Source: Trueperaceae bacterium
GTDB taxonomy: Bacteria; Deinococcota; Deinococci; Deinococcales; Trueperaceae
Assembly: GCA_011390675.1 (NCBI GenBank)
Contig: JAABRX010000030.1
Location: forward strand, 1 to 36,114
Direction of reading: 5' to 3'
DNA length: 36,114 nt
This document shows positions 7,476 to 15,772 of this stretch, one piece after another. Both the position numbers and the translations under genes were made by a program. The notes beneath the pieces were generated by a model. It was not told where the DNA came from and did no database searches. It saw nothing but the letters and a program-made list of their open reading frames with translations. Within the stretch, counting starts at the first letter, position 1, and every line of letters starts with the position of its first letter.

Positions 7476-9895
7476 GGCAGACGCTCCCCCCGCTCCGGTA
7501 CGCCGGTCGCGAGGGCCCGCGCTTCGTGTTCACCGCCGCCGAGGCGGCCGCCGGTGCGCCCGCGCCGCGCGTGGTCCTGACGGTCGTCGAGGAGGACGTC
7601 GTGCGCGTGCAGGTCCAGCCGCACGGCGCGGCCCAGGTCGGGCGCACCTGGGCGGTCGTCGGCCGCGCGGGCGACGTCGGGCCCGAGGGGCGCGATCGCG
7701 AGGACCTTTCGGTCTTCGCCTGCCCGGAGCCGCAGGTGGACGAGCGTCCGGATGGATTGCGCGTGCGCACCGGGCGCGTCACGGTCGACGTGGCGCTGGC
7801 GCCGTTCGCGCTCCGCTGGTCGCTGCCCGACGGGGCGCCGCTCTTCGAGGACCACCCGGAGCTCGGCTACCGGAGCGCGCGCGGCAGCGCGCGCGGCGTG
7901 CGCCATACGCTGCGCCGCGACGTCGACGAGGTGGTGTTGGGGTTGGGTGAGGTGAGCGGTTCGCTCGACCGCCACGCGCGCCGCTACCGGCTGCGGCCGG
8001 GCGACGCGCTGGGGTACGACGCCGAGCGCGCCGACCCGCTCTACAAGCACCTGCCCGTGGCGCTCACCCTGGGGCGCGCCGGGCACGCGACGGGGCTCCT
8101 CTACGACACCGGTGCCGAGGCGACCTTCGACTTCGGCAGCGAGGTCGACCACTACCTGGGCCCGTACCGCTACGCCGAGTTCCAGGCCAGCGAGCTCGAC
8201 GCCTACGTGCTGATCGGCCCCGCCCTCGCCGACGTGGTGCAGCGCGTGCAGGACCTGACCGGCTACGCCCCGCTGCCGCCGCGCTGGTCGCTCGGGTACC
8301 TCGGCTCCACCATGCGCTACACCGACGCCGACGACCCGACCGCCGAGCTCGCAGGCTTCGTGCGCGCGTTGCGCGCGCACCGCCTCGGCTGCAGCGGCTT
8401 CCACCTCTCGAGCGGCTATTCGATGGGCGACGACGGGCTGCGCTACGTCTTCGAGTGGAACCGGCGCCGCGTCCCGGAGCCCGCTGCGATGGTGCGCGCG
8501 CTGTCGGACTCGGGCGTACGCACGCTGGCGAACGTGAAGCCGGCGCTGCTCACGAGCCATCCCGACCACGAGCGGCTCGGTTCGGCCGGTGCGTTCGTGC
8601 GTGCGGCCTCCGACGACCCCACGCCGCTCGCCCACGGCGCCTATCGGGCACGCTTCTGGGGTGGCGACGCCGGCTACGTCGACTTCACCCACCCCGAGGG
8701 CTACGCCTGGTGGCGCTCGCGCGTGCGCGAGCGGATCCTGGACGTCGGCATCGACGCCACCTGGAACGACAACAACGAGTACCGCATCGAGGACGACGCC
8801 GCGCGATGCGTGGCCGGCGAGGCCGGCGATCTGCGCCCAACGCTGACGCTGCTGATGAACCACGCCAGCCGCGCCGCTCAGCGCGATGCCCACCCCGACC
8901 GGCGCGACTACCAGATCACCCGCTCGGGTGGCCTGGGGATGCAGCGCTACGCCCAGACCTGGTCGGGCGACAACCGCACCAGCTGGCACACGCTCGCGTT
9001 CAACCTGCCGATGGGGCTCTCGATGTCGCTCGTCGGCTGGGCGAACCACGGCCACGACGTCGGCGGCTTCGCCGGCCCGACCCCCGACGCCGAGCTGCTG
9101 GTGCGCTGGATCGAGGCGGGGATCACCCAGCCGCGCTTCTCCATCCACTCGTGGAACGACGACGGCAGCGCCACCGAGCCGTGGACGCACCCCGAGGCGC
9201 TCCCCGCCGTGCGCCGGCTGATGGCGCTGCGCACGGCGCTGGTGCCCTACCTGGCGACGCTGATGTGGAGCGCCGTGCACGACGGGGCGCCGCTCACGCG
9301 GCCGCTCGTCTACGCCTTCCAGGACTGGCGTCCGGGGTGGCGCGAGTCGTTCGTGCACCTGTTGGGCGACGCGCTGCTCGTCGCGCCGGTGCTCGAGCCG
9401 GGGGCGACGACGCGGCGGGCGCACCTGCCGCCGGGGCGCTGGTTGGAGCTCGGTACCGGACGCGTGCATGCCGGGGACGCCTGGGCCGACCTCGACGCGC
9501 CGCTGGGTCGGCCGGTGTGGCTGCTGCGCGAGGGGCACGCCCTGCCGCTCGCCGACGTGGCGGTCGACGCGGACGAGGTGGTGCCCGCCTGGCTCGCCGG
9601 CGGCGCCGACGCCGCGCCGCCGGCCGTCCGCTGGCTCTGCTTCCCCGACGCGTCGGGCGCCGTCCGCGGGCGCCTCACGTGGGAGGACGGCTGGACGCGC
9701 GGCTTCGAACGGGGGGCCGTGGACGTGTTCGAGCTCGACGGGGTGGACGGTGCGGTGCCCCGGCTGAAGCGCGCCACGGCGGGCAGCGGCATCGCCCCCG
9801 GAGCGCACGAGGCGTGGTCGCCGGCGGCGGCTGGCGGCGCTCGGTTGCCCTGGTTCGACGCCACCTGGACGCGAGCGGCGCTGACCGTGGAGTGA
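7463..9895 (+). CDS. glycoside hydrolase family 31 alpha-glucosidase
   Basis: This 810-residue cytoplasmic enzyme should cleave alpha-glucosidic bonds from non-reducing ends with retention. It has an N-terminal GH31 beta-sandwich, a TIM barrel from about residue 280 to 600, and C-terminal beta domains. The nucleophile is Asp436 in TWNDNNEY, and the acid/base is Asp503 in WSGDN. GHDVGGF and FSIHSWN follow as expected for the family. There is no signal peptide. The only plausible start in this frame near the previous stop is GTG at 7463 (VADPWQTL); the good Shine-Dalgarno points instead to an ATG 13 bases earlier in another frame, so the start is odd. It partners the six-hairpin glycosidase and the divergent importer. 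Confidence 0.93.
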   Translation: MADPWQTLPPLRYAGREGPRFVFTAAEAAAGAPAPRVVLTVVEEDVVRVQVQPHGAAQVGRTWAVVGRAGDVGPEGRDREDLSVFACPEPQVDERPDGLRVRTGRVTVDVALAPFALRWSLPDGAPLFEDHPELGYRSARGSARGVRHTLRRDVDEVVLGLGEVSGSLDRHARRYRLRPGDALGYDAERADPLYKHLPVALTLGRAGHATGLLYDTGAEATFDFGSEVDHYLGPYRYAEFQASELDAYVLIGPALADVVQRVQDLTGYAPLPPRWSLGYLGSTMRYTDADDPTAELAGFVRALRAHRLGCSGFHLSSGYSMGDDGLRYVFEWNRRRVPEPAAMVRALSDSGVRTLANVKPALLTSHPDHERLGSAGAFVRAASDDPTPLAHGAYRARFWGGDAGYVDFTHPEGYAWWRSRVRERILDVGIDATWNDNNEYRIEDDAARCVAGEAGDLRPTLTLLMNHASRAAQRDAHPDRRDYQITRSGGLGMQRYAQTWSGDNRTSWHTLAFNLPMGLSMSLVGWANHGHDVGGFAGPTPDAELLVRWIEAGITQPRFSIHSWNDDGSATEPWTHPEALPAVRRLMALRTALVPYLATLMWSAVHDGAPLTRPLVYAFQDWRPGWRESFVHLLGDALLVAPVLEPGATTRRAHLPPGRWLELGTGRVHAGDAWADLDAPLGRPVWLLREGHALPLADVAVDADEVVPAWLAGGADAAPPAVRWLCFPDASGAVRGRLTWEDGWTRGFERGAVDVFELDGVDGAVPRLKRATAGSGIAPGAHEAWSPAAAGGARLPWFDATWTRAALTVE

Positions 9896-9901
9896 CCGCG
9901 C

Positions 9902-9920
9902 GCGGCGGACCTTCCGCCGC
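9902..9920 (+). terminator. hairpin after GH31 gene of locus A
   Basis: GCGGCGGA and TCCGCCGC form an 8-bp stem with a three-base loop six bases after the GH31 stop codon. A second self-complementary stretch, GGGGCGCGCCCC, follows at 9926-9937. No U tract is present. It probably ends or trims the locus A glycosidase transcript. Confidence 0.55.
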
Positions 9921-9938
9921 GTCCCGGGGCGCGCCCCC

Positions 9939-9944
9939 TACGCT
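9939..9944 (+). promoter_or_regulatory. -10 box (TACGCT) for flavoprotein operon
   Basis: TACGCT lies 32 bases before the ATG at 9977 and just after the terminator-like hairpin. No clear -35 box is seen. The gene has its own GGAGGGG ribosome-binding site. Confidence 0.4.
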
Positions 9945-9976
9945 GGAGGGTACGGAACCCGATCCGCGGAGGGGCC

Positions 9977-12199
9977 ATGGCCACGAGCCGCTTGCTGCAG
10001 CACCCGATCCTGCCGGTCGCGCCGCGCGCCGACGTGCCGTTCACCTGGGACGGCCGCCCATGCACGGCGAAGGCCGGCGAGCCCATCGCCTCGGCCGTCA
10101 TGGCGCACGGCGTGCGCGTCTTCGGCCACCACCCCAAGGACGGCAGCCCGCAGGGGCTCTGGTGCGCCAACGGACAGTGCGCGCAGTGCCTGGTGTTGGC
10201 CGATGGACGTCCGGTCAAGGCCTGCACGACGCCGGTGGTGGCGGGGATGGACGTGCGCCCGCTCGACGGCCTGCCGCCGCTGGCGGCGGAGGGTGCCCGG
10301 CCGACGCTCGGCGACGTCGAGCGCCGCGAGGTGCCGGTGCTCATCGTCGGCGGTGGCCCCGCGGGGCTCGCCGCAGCGGCGGAGCTGGGCGCCCACGGCG
10401 TCCCGGTGCTGCTGATCGACGACAAGGACCGCTTGGGCGGCAAGCTCGTGCTGCAGACGCACCGCTTCTTCGGCTCGGTCGAGGCGGTCCACGCGGGCAC
10501 CCGCGGCACCCACATCGGGGAGCGGCTGGCGCGCGAGGCGCTCGCCTTCGACACCACCGAGGTCTGGCCTGAATCGACGGCGTTGGCGGCGTTCGCCGAC
10601 GGCTGGGTGGGGGTGTGGCGAGGCGGCGCGCGCTACGTGCTCGTGCGCCCGCAGGTGCTGCTCGTCGCCGCCGGTTCGCGCGAGCGCGCGCTCCCGTTCC
10701 GTGGGAACACGCGACCCGGGGTGTTGGGGGCCGGCGCCTTCCAGACGCTCCTCAACCGCGACCTGGTGCGCGTCGCCGAGCGCCTGTTCGTCGTCGGCGG
10801 CGGCAACGTCGGCCTGATCACCGCGTACCACGCGCTGCAGGCGGGCGTGGAGGTCGTGGGGCTCGCCGAGGCGGCGACCGAGTGCGGCGGCTATCGCGTC
10901 CACCGGGACAAGCTCGCGCGCCTGGGGGTCCCGATCTTCACGGCGCACACGGTGCTCGCGGCGCACGGGCGAGCCGACGCCGATCCGTCGACCGCGATCG
11001 ACCGCGGCGGCCCGGACGCCGCCGACGACGGCCGCGTGGCCGCCGTGACGATCGCGCGCGTCGACGAGGGCTTCCGGCCGGTGCCGGGGACCGAGCGCAC
11101 GTTCGCGTGCGACGCCGTTCTGGTGGCGGTGGGGCTCGACCCGGTCGACGAGCTGACGCTGCAGGCGCGCGCGGCCGGCATTCAGGTGGTCGCGGCCGGC
11201 GACGCCGAGCGCATCGCCGAGGCCTCGGCCGCGATGATGGCCGGCCGCATCCGCGGGCGCGAGATCGCGCACGCGCTCGGCGCTCCGGTCGATCCCGTCC
11301 CCGCCGACTGGGCGCGCACCGCCGACCTCCTGCGTTCGAAGCCGGGCCCGGGGGTCGCCGAGGCGCCACCGCCGCCCGCGGTCGGCGTGCACCCGGTGTT
11401 CCACTGCACCCAGGAGATCCCGTGCAACCCGTGCACGTCGGTCTGCCCGCAGGAGCTGATCCACATCGACCCGGACGACCTGCGGCAGGTGCCGACGCTC
11501 CTGGAGGGCGCGTGCCTGGGCTGCGAGCGCTGCGTGCGCGTCTGCCCCGGGTTGGCGATCACCCTCGTCGACCATCGCGAGGACCCCGAGCGGCCGCTGG
11601 TCACCGTCCCCTTCGAGTTCGTCGCCGACGCGGTGCACGCGGGCGACGCGGTGACGCTGCTCGACACCGTCGGCGGGGTGCTGGGCGAGGCCGAGGTGGT
11701 GCGGGTGCGCGGCGCACCGCGCGCTCGGCGCGCCGACGCGGCCGCGCTGGGCGACGCCGCGGCGCCGGCCGGCGACCGCCCACCGCGCGCGGCCGGTGGC
11801 GTCGACGGCACGCTGCTCGTGCAGGTGCGCGCGCCGGCCGCCGTCGCGGCGCGGGTCGCCGGGGTGCGCCCGCGCGGGCTCGCGGCGTTCGAAGGCGGCA
11901 GCTGGTCGGACGTGGCGAGCGCGCAGGCCGTGGCCGACGACGAGGTCGTCTGCCGCTGCGAGCGCGTCACCGCCGGCGAGCTGCGCGCGCTCATCCGTGC
12001 GGGCCACCGCGACGTGAACGACCTCAAGGCGCGCACGCGCGCCGAGATGGGCGCGTGTGGGGCCAAGACGTGCGCGCCGCTCATCGCGCGCCTGTTCCGC
12101 GAAGAGGGGGTGGCGGCGGCCGACGTCACCCCCGGCGTGCGCCGGCCCCCCTTCGTCGAGGTTCCGCTGGGCGTGTTCGCCGGAGCCGAGGAACCGTGA
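9977..12199 (+). CDS. multi-cluster Fe-S flavoprotein, alpha subunit of an opine/hydroxyproline/sarcosine-type dehydrogenase
   Basis: This 740-residue protein carries several redox modules in one chain. Residues 20-90 form a Fer2_4-type [2Fe-2S] domain with Cys63, Cys68, Cys71 and Cys83. A two-dinucleotide flavoprotein disulfide-reductase fold follows, with GGGPAG at 125-130 and GGGNVG at 274-279. A ferredoxin insert has two four-cysteine sets: 477/483/486/490 and 513/516/519/523. The C terminus is a BFD-like [2Fe-2S] domain with Cys659, Cys661, Cys694 and Cys699. In HcnAB, OoxA and LhpEF-type enzymes similar pieces are often separate subunits. It likely passes electrons from the amine-oxidising partner encoded next. 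The substrate is unknown. Confidence 0.88.
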   Translation: MATSRLLQHPILPVAPRADVPFTWDGRPCTAKAGEPIASAVMAHGVRVFGHHPKDGSPQGLWCANGQCAQCLVLADGRPVKACTTPVVAGMDVRPLDGLPPLAAEGARPTLGDVERREVPVLIVGGGPAGLAAAAELGAHGVPVLLIDDKDRLGGKLVLQTHRFFGSVEAVHAGTRGTHIGERLAREALAFDTTEVWPESTALAAFADGWVGVWRGGARYVLVRPQVLLVAAGSRERALPFRGNTRPGVLGAGAFQTLLNRDLVRVAERLFVVGGGNVGLITAYHALQAGVEVVGLAEAATECGGYRVHRDKLARLGVPIFTAHTVLAAHGRADADPSTAIDRGGPDAADDGRVAAVTIARVDEGFRPVPGTERTFACDAVLVAVGLDPVDELTLQARAAGIQVVAAGDAERIAEASAAMMAGRIRGREIAHALGAPVDPVPADWARTADLLRSKPGPGVAEAPPPPAVGVHPVFHCTQEIPCNPCTSVCPQELIHIDPDDLRQVPTLLEGACLGCERCVRVCPGLAITLVDHREDPERPLVTVPFEFVADAVHAGDAVTLLDTVGGVLGEAEVVRVRGAPRARRADAAALGDAAAPAGDRPPRAAGGVDGTLLVQVRAPAAVAARVAGVRPRGLAAFEGGSWSDVASAQAVADDEVVCRCERVTAGELRALIRAGHRDVNDLKARTRAEMGACGAKTCAPLIARLFREEGVAAADVTPGVRRPPFVEVPLGVFAGAEEP

Positions 12200-13353
12200 G
12201 CGCTCCGCATCCCGACGTCGTGGTCGTGGGCGCCGGCAGCGTCGGCGTGCCGATCGCCCTGGCGCTCGCGCGCAGCGGCGTGCGCGTGACCGTCGTCGAC
12301 GCCGCCGCGAGCGCAGGGCAGGGGGCGAACAAGGCGGCGATCGGTGGCGTGCGCGCCACCCACGCCGACCCCGCCAAGATCCGCGTCGGAAGCGAGAGCC
12401 TGCGCACCTTCGCGACCTGGGAGGCCGAGCACGGCGACGACCTCGAGTGGGTCACCGGCGGCTACGCCTTCGTCGCGTACCGAGAGCAGGAGGAGGCGAC
12501 CTTCCACGCCCTGCTGGACGTACAGCGCCGCCACGGGCTCGACATCGACTGGCTGGATCGCGATGCGTTGCTGGAGCGCGCCCCCGACCTCGAGCGCGAG
12601 GAGCTGCGCGGCGGCACCTTCTCGCCCGGCGACGGCCACTGCTCGACGCTCCTCGCCAGCCATGCGCTCTACGACGCGGCGCGGCGCGCGGGCGCGACGT
12701 TCCGCTTCGGCGAACGAGCGACGGACGTGACGGTCGCGGGCGGACGGGTGCGCGGGCTGGTCACCGATCGGGGCACCTACGCCGCGGACGTGGTGGTGAA
12801 CGCGGCGGGGGGCTCGGCCGCGGCGATCGCGGCGCTCGCCGAGGAGCGGCTCGACGTGCGCGCCGACCTGCACGAGGCGGCGATCACCGAACCGGTCGCG
12901 CCCTTCCTGAACCCGATGGTGGTCGACGTGCGGCCGGGTCCGGGGTCGGCGAACGTGTACTTCTATCAATCGAAGCGCGGCCAGGTGATCTTCTGCCTCA
13001 CGCCCGATCCGCCCCTTTGGGGCGAGGACCGGCGCGCCACCAGCGTCTTCCTGCCGCAGGTCGCGCGGCGCATGGTGGCGCTCATGCCGCGCCTGCGCCA
13101 CCTGCGCGTCCGCCGCACCTGGCGCGGCGTCTACCCGATGACGCCCGACGGCTCGCCGTTGGTCGGCTGGTCCGAGGGGACCCAGGGGCTGCTGCACGCA
13201 GCGGGCACGTGCGGGCAGGGCTTCATGCTCGGCCCCGGCATCGGCACGCTCGTCGCGCGGATGGTGCAGGGGTCCACGACCGACGAGGACGCGGCGACGC
13301 TGGCGGCGTGGGCACCGCACCGCGCGTTCGCGGGCCAAGAGGCGCTTCGCTGA
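12196..13353 (+). CDS. DAO-family FAD oxidoreductase, catalytic beta subunit of the amine dehydrogenase
   Basis: This 385-residue flavoprotein belongs to the D-amino acid oxidase/sarcosine oxidase beta superfamily, which oxidise secondary or D-amino acids. The N-terminal FAD-binding motif is VVVGAGSVGVPIALALARSG, and the C-terminal part shows MTPDGSPLVGW and GTCGQGFMLGPGIG, which close over the flavin. GTG at 12196 overlaps the stop of the preceding subunit by four bases (GTGA), so the two chains are translated together and probably form one complex. Candidates include proline, hydroxyproline, sarcosine or opines; nothing in the neighbourhood decides between them. Confidence 0.9.
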   Translation: MSAPHPDVVVVGAGSVGVPIALALARSGVRVTVVDAAASAGQGANKAAIGGVRATHADPAKIRVGSESLRTFATWEAEHGDDLEWVTGGYAFVAYREQEEATFHALLDVQRRHGLDIDWLDRDALLERAPDLEREELRGGTFSPGDGHCSTLLASHALYDAARRAGATFRFGERATDVTVAGGRVRGLVTDRGTYAADVVVNAAGGSAAAIAALAEERLDVRADLHEAAITEPVAPFLNPMVVDVRPGPGSANVYFYQSKRGQVIFCLTPDPPLWGEDRRATSVFLPQVARRMVALMPRLRHLRVRRTWRGVYPMTPDGSPLVGWSEGTQGLLHAAGTCGQGFMLGPGIGTLVARMVQGSTTDEDAATLAAWAPHRAFAGQEALR

Positions 13354-13380
13354 CGGCGATGCCCTTCGGCTGGACGCGGC

Positions 13381-14328
13381 CTACAGCGACTGCACGACCA
13401 CCTTGCGGTAGAGACGCTCCACGTCGTCCAGCCGGCACAGCTGGGTGCCCTCGGTGAGCACGGTGGCGGTGCCGGTGGCCACGCCCCAGCGCACCGCTTC
13501 GTCGAGCGCGTCGCCGCGCGCCAGCGCGACCACCAGGGCGGCCACCATGCTGTCGCCCGCACCGACCGCGCTGCGCACCCGGACCGGCGGCGCGTGCGCG
13601 AGCCAGTCGCCCTCGGCGTTGCTCGCGATGACGCCGCCGGCGCCCAGCGAGGTGACGACCACGGCGACGCCGTGCTCGTCGATGAGCCGCCGGGCGGCCG
13701 CGCGCACGTCGTCGTCGTCCTCGACCGGGGCGTCCGTCAGGGCACCCAGCTCGCGGCGGTTGGGCTTGACCAGGTACGGGCCCGCCTTCACGCCTTCGGC
13801 CAGCGCCGCGTTGCTCGTGTCGAGCACCACCCGGCATCCGGCCGGTGCGGCGCGGACGAGCCGCCCGTAGAGGTCGTCGGCCACCGCGTCGGGGAGGCTG
13901 CCGCTCAGGACCAGGAACGCCGGGGTGGGGTCGAGCGCCGCGACGGCCGCGACGCAGGCCTGCACCTCGGTGTCCGTGAGCACCGGGCCGGGCATGCCGA
14001 AGCGGAACTGGCGACCGGTGCTGCGCTCGTAGACGATCAGGTGCTCGCGCGTCTCGCCCGCGACCGGCAGCGGTCGGTGCTCGAGGCCGAGCTCGTCGAG
14101 CAGCGCTTCGAGGCGCGTGCCGGCGGTACCGCCCCGCGTCCACAGCGCGGTGGCGTCGTGGCCGAGCTCACGGACGACGCGCGCGACGTTGATCCCGCCG
14201 CCTCCGGGTTCGGGGAGGGGTGCGTCGCAGCGCAGCTTGCGCTCGGCGACCACCTGGTCGACGGAGGTGCTCACGTCGACCGCCGGGTTGAGCGTCACCG
14301 TGACGATCGGGGCGGAGGTGCGGGGCAC
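13381..14328 (-). CDS. pfkB: 6-phosphofructokinase II (PfkB)
   Basis: This 315-residue cytoplasmic sugar kinase should phosphorylate fructose 6-phosphate at C1 using ATP. It resembles E. coli PfkB along its whole length as I recall that sequence: LTLNPAVDVST-like start, KLRC then PEPGGGGINVAR near 35-50, VKPNRRELGAL, and VGAGDSM with the catalytic Asp259. The closing segment TEGTQLCRLDD is also PfkB-like rather than FruK-like. Related tagatose-6-phosphate or 1-phosphofructokinase activity cannot be excluded. The start is GTG at 14328, one base after the stop of the small zinc-ribbon gene, so translation is probably coupled. It could take sugar from the two glucoside loci into glycolysis. Confidence 0.9.
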   Translation of the reverse strand: MPRTSAPIVTVTLNPAVDVSTSVDQVVAERKLRCDAPLPEPGGGGINVARVVRELGHDATALWTRGGTAGTRLEALLDELGLEHRPLPVAGETREHLIVYERSTGRQFRFGMPGPVLTDTEVQACVAAVAALDPTPAFLVLSGSLPDAVADDLYGRLVRAAPAGCRVVLDTSNAALAEGVKAGPYLVKPNRRELGALTDAPVEDDDDVRAAARRLIDEHGVAVVVTSLGAGGVIASNAEGDWLAHAPPVRVRSAVGAGDSMVAALVVALARGDALDEAVRWGVATGTATVLTEGTQLCRLDDVERLYRKVVVQSL

Positions 14329-14329
14329 G

Positions 14330-14527
14330 TCAGGCGGGCGGACGGTCGTCGTCCTCTTCGAGCGCTCGCAGTTGTTCGAGGACGTCGGGGTGGGCGTGGG
14401 TCCAGGGCTCGTCGGCGTCGATCGCCAACTTGCAGACGTGGCACACGAGCCCGAAGACCTCGGCGGGTCGTTCCGAGCAGATCGCGCAGGGGCCTTCGTC
14501 GACGGGGAACGCGCGGGCGTCGCTCAT
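14330..14527 (-). CDS. small zinc-ribbon protein of unknown function
   Basis: This 65-residue acidic protein has two CxxC pairs (Cys14/Cys17 and Cys29/Cys32), the pattern of a treble-clef or zinc-ribbon metal site. The C terminus is rich in Asp and Glu. I do not recognise the family. The ATG at 14527 has an AGGAGG site, and the gene lies between the M28 peptidase and pfkB, ending one base before pfkB starts. The tight join suggests co-expression with pfkB; any regulation of the kinase would be speculation. Confidence 0.75.
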   Translation of the reverse strand: MSDARAFPVDEGPCAICSERPAEVFGLVCHVCKLAIDADEPWTHAHPDVLEQLRALEEDDDRPPA

Positions 14528-14546
14528 GGTGGCCTCCTCGCCCTCC

Positions 14547-14552
14547 AGCCTA
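14547..14552 (-). promoter_or_regulatory. -10 box TAGGCT fused to the M28 stop codon
   Basis: On the minus strand the stop codon TAG of the M28 gene (14552-14550) is the first half of TAGGCT. The box is about 20 bases before the zinc-ribbon ATG, with AGGAGG between. It would give the zinc-ribbon/pfkB pair its own promoter inside the operon. Confidence 0.5.
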
Positions 14553-15761
14553 AGGGCTCACCGCGCGCGCGATCGAGGATGCGCCACCGGCCGCGTCGAC
14601 CCCGCGCACCAGCGCCTCGACGAAATCGGTCGTGCGCGCGAGCACGCCTTCGTCGACGCGCTCGACGACGTCGCCGACGGTGTGCCAGTCGGGGATGACG
14701 CCCTCGGGCGTCAGCCCCACGAACGAGAGCGACGGCACCCCGGCGGCCATGAAGGTGGTCGCGTCGGTATGGAGCGTGGTGTACGGGCGCTCGTAGCCGC
14801 CCAGGTCGGGGCGCTCGGCGGCGAGGGCGAGCGCTCGAGCGCGCAGGTCGGGGTCGGGGCGCAGCGGGAAGACCATCCCCTCGACCGTGGTCCAGCACGG
14901 TCCGGCGCCGCGTCCGGCGACGTTGTCCACCGAGATCGCGCGGGCGCCGCGCAGCGCGTCGCGGTGGCGGGCCAGGTACGCCTGCGCCCCGTAGGACCCC
15001 ACCTCCTCGGCGCCGGTGACGAGCACGGTGACCTCGGTGCGCGCGAGCGGCGCCCGCACGAGCCGTTCGGCGACCTCCAGGACGACGCCCACGCCACTCG
15101 CGTTGTCGTTCGCGCCGGCGGTGTGCGGGGTGGCGTCGGGCTGCAGCGTCAGTCCGAGCATCCACGCGTAGACGGGCGCGAGCAGGAGCAACCAGGCGCG
15201 AGCGGCGCCGGGGTCGACCACCGCGACCGCCGCGAACGCGACGGTTCCCAGCACGAAGGCGGCCACGCCCGCGCTCGTCGAAGCCTTGAACAGCGTCAGC
15301 CGCGCCGGTGAGGTGAAGGCCCACGGGGTGCGGTGCGTGTCGACGTGCGCGACGAGGATCAGCCGCTCCGCCACGGGCCCGGTCGGGGCGAGCGCTGCGT
15401 GCACGTTCGTGCTCTCGCCACGGCGGACGAGCGCGCGCAGCGGGTTGGGTCGGAAGTACATCTCGAGGAAGACCGACGCGGTGGCGATCGCGAGCAGCAC
15501 GGCCCCGGCGGCGGCGCCACCGCGACCGCCCCACACCGCGAGCACGCTCGCGACGAGCGCCATCGCCGACGCCAGCGCGAACGGGCGCCAGCCGCTCACC
15601 GGGGCGGGGAAGGGCTCGACGTGCGGCGCCAGACCGAGCGCCTCGAGCCGTGCGGCCGCGTAGGCGGCGCCGGCGCGTTCGCCGTCGGTGGTGGTACCGC
15701 GCGGCCCGATCGTTCCCGCGAGGTGGCGGACGTGGTCGAGGGCGCTGTGGGCGTCGGGCAT
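14550..15761 (-). CDS. membrane-embedded M28 family zinc peptidase
   Basis: This 403-residue protein has the metal ligands of the M28 aminopeptidase family: HVD (His139, Asp141), GANDNASG (Asp219), GAEE (Glu252/Glu253), Asp279 and DWH (His360). About four hydrophobic segments interrupt it: two at about 60-100 before the first ligand, and two at about 160-206 between the first and second ligands. A peptidase fold split by a membrane hairpin is unusual compared with soluble M28 enzymes. There is no cleavable signal peptide. The ATG at 15761 is five bases after a TAGCAT box, so the mRNA may be leaderless. It follows the GNAT gene by eight bases. The substrate is unknown. Confidence 0.87.
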   Translation of the reverse strand: MPDAHSALDHVRHLAGTIGPRGTTTDGERAGAAYAAARLEALGLAPHVEPFPAPVSGWRPFALASAMALVASVLAVWGGRGGAAAGAVLLAIATASVFLEMYFRPNPLRALVRRGESTNVHAALAPTGPVAERLILVAHVDTHRTPWAFTSPARLTLFKASTSAGVAAFVLGTVAFAAVAVVDPGAARAWLLLLAPVYAWMLGLTLQPDATPHTAGANDNASGVGVVLEVAERLVRAPLARTEVTVLVTGAEEVGSYGAQAYLARHRDALRGARAISVDNVAGRGAGPCWTTVEGMVFPLRPDPDLRARALALAAERPDLGGYERPYTTLHTDATTFMAAGVPSLSFVGLTPEGVIPDWHTVGDVVERVDEGVLARTTDFVEALVRGVDAAGGASSIARAVSP

Positions 15762-15766
15762 GACCG

Positions 15767-15772
15767 ATGCTA
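15767..15772 (-). promoter_or_regulatory. -10 box TAGCAT fused to the GNAT stop codon
   Basis: The GNAT gene stop codon TAG (15772-15770) forms the first half of TAGCAT. Five bases separate the box from the M28 ATG, so transcription would start at or next to the A of ATG. No Shine-Dalgarno fits in the gap. Confidence 0.55.

Noticed and set aside
7319-9808. 829-residue minus-strand ORF opposite the GH31 gene
   Set aside because: Composition is shadow-like and the plus strand carries the complete GH31 catalytic motifs.
10615-13353. ORF track extension of the DAO-family gene back to 10615
   Set aside because: The extension is an arginine-rich shadow of the first subunit; the FAD-binding start at GTG 12196 overlaps the previous stop and begins the recognisable fold.
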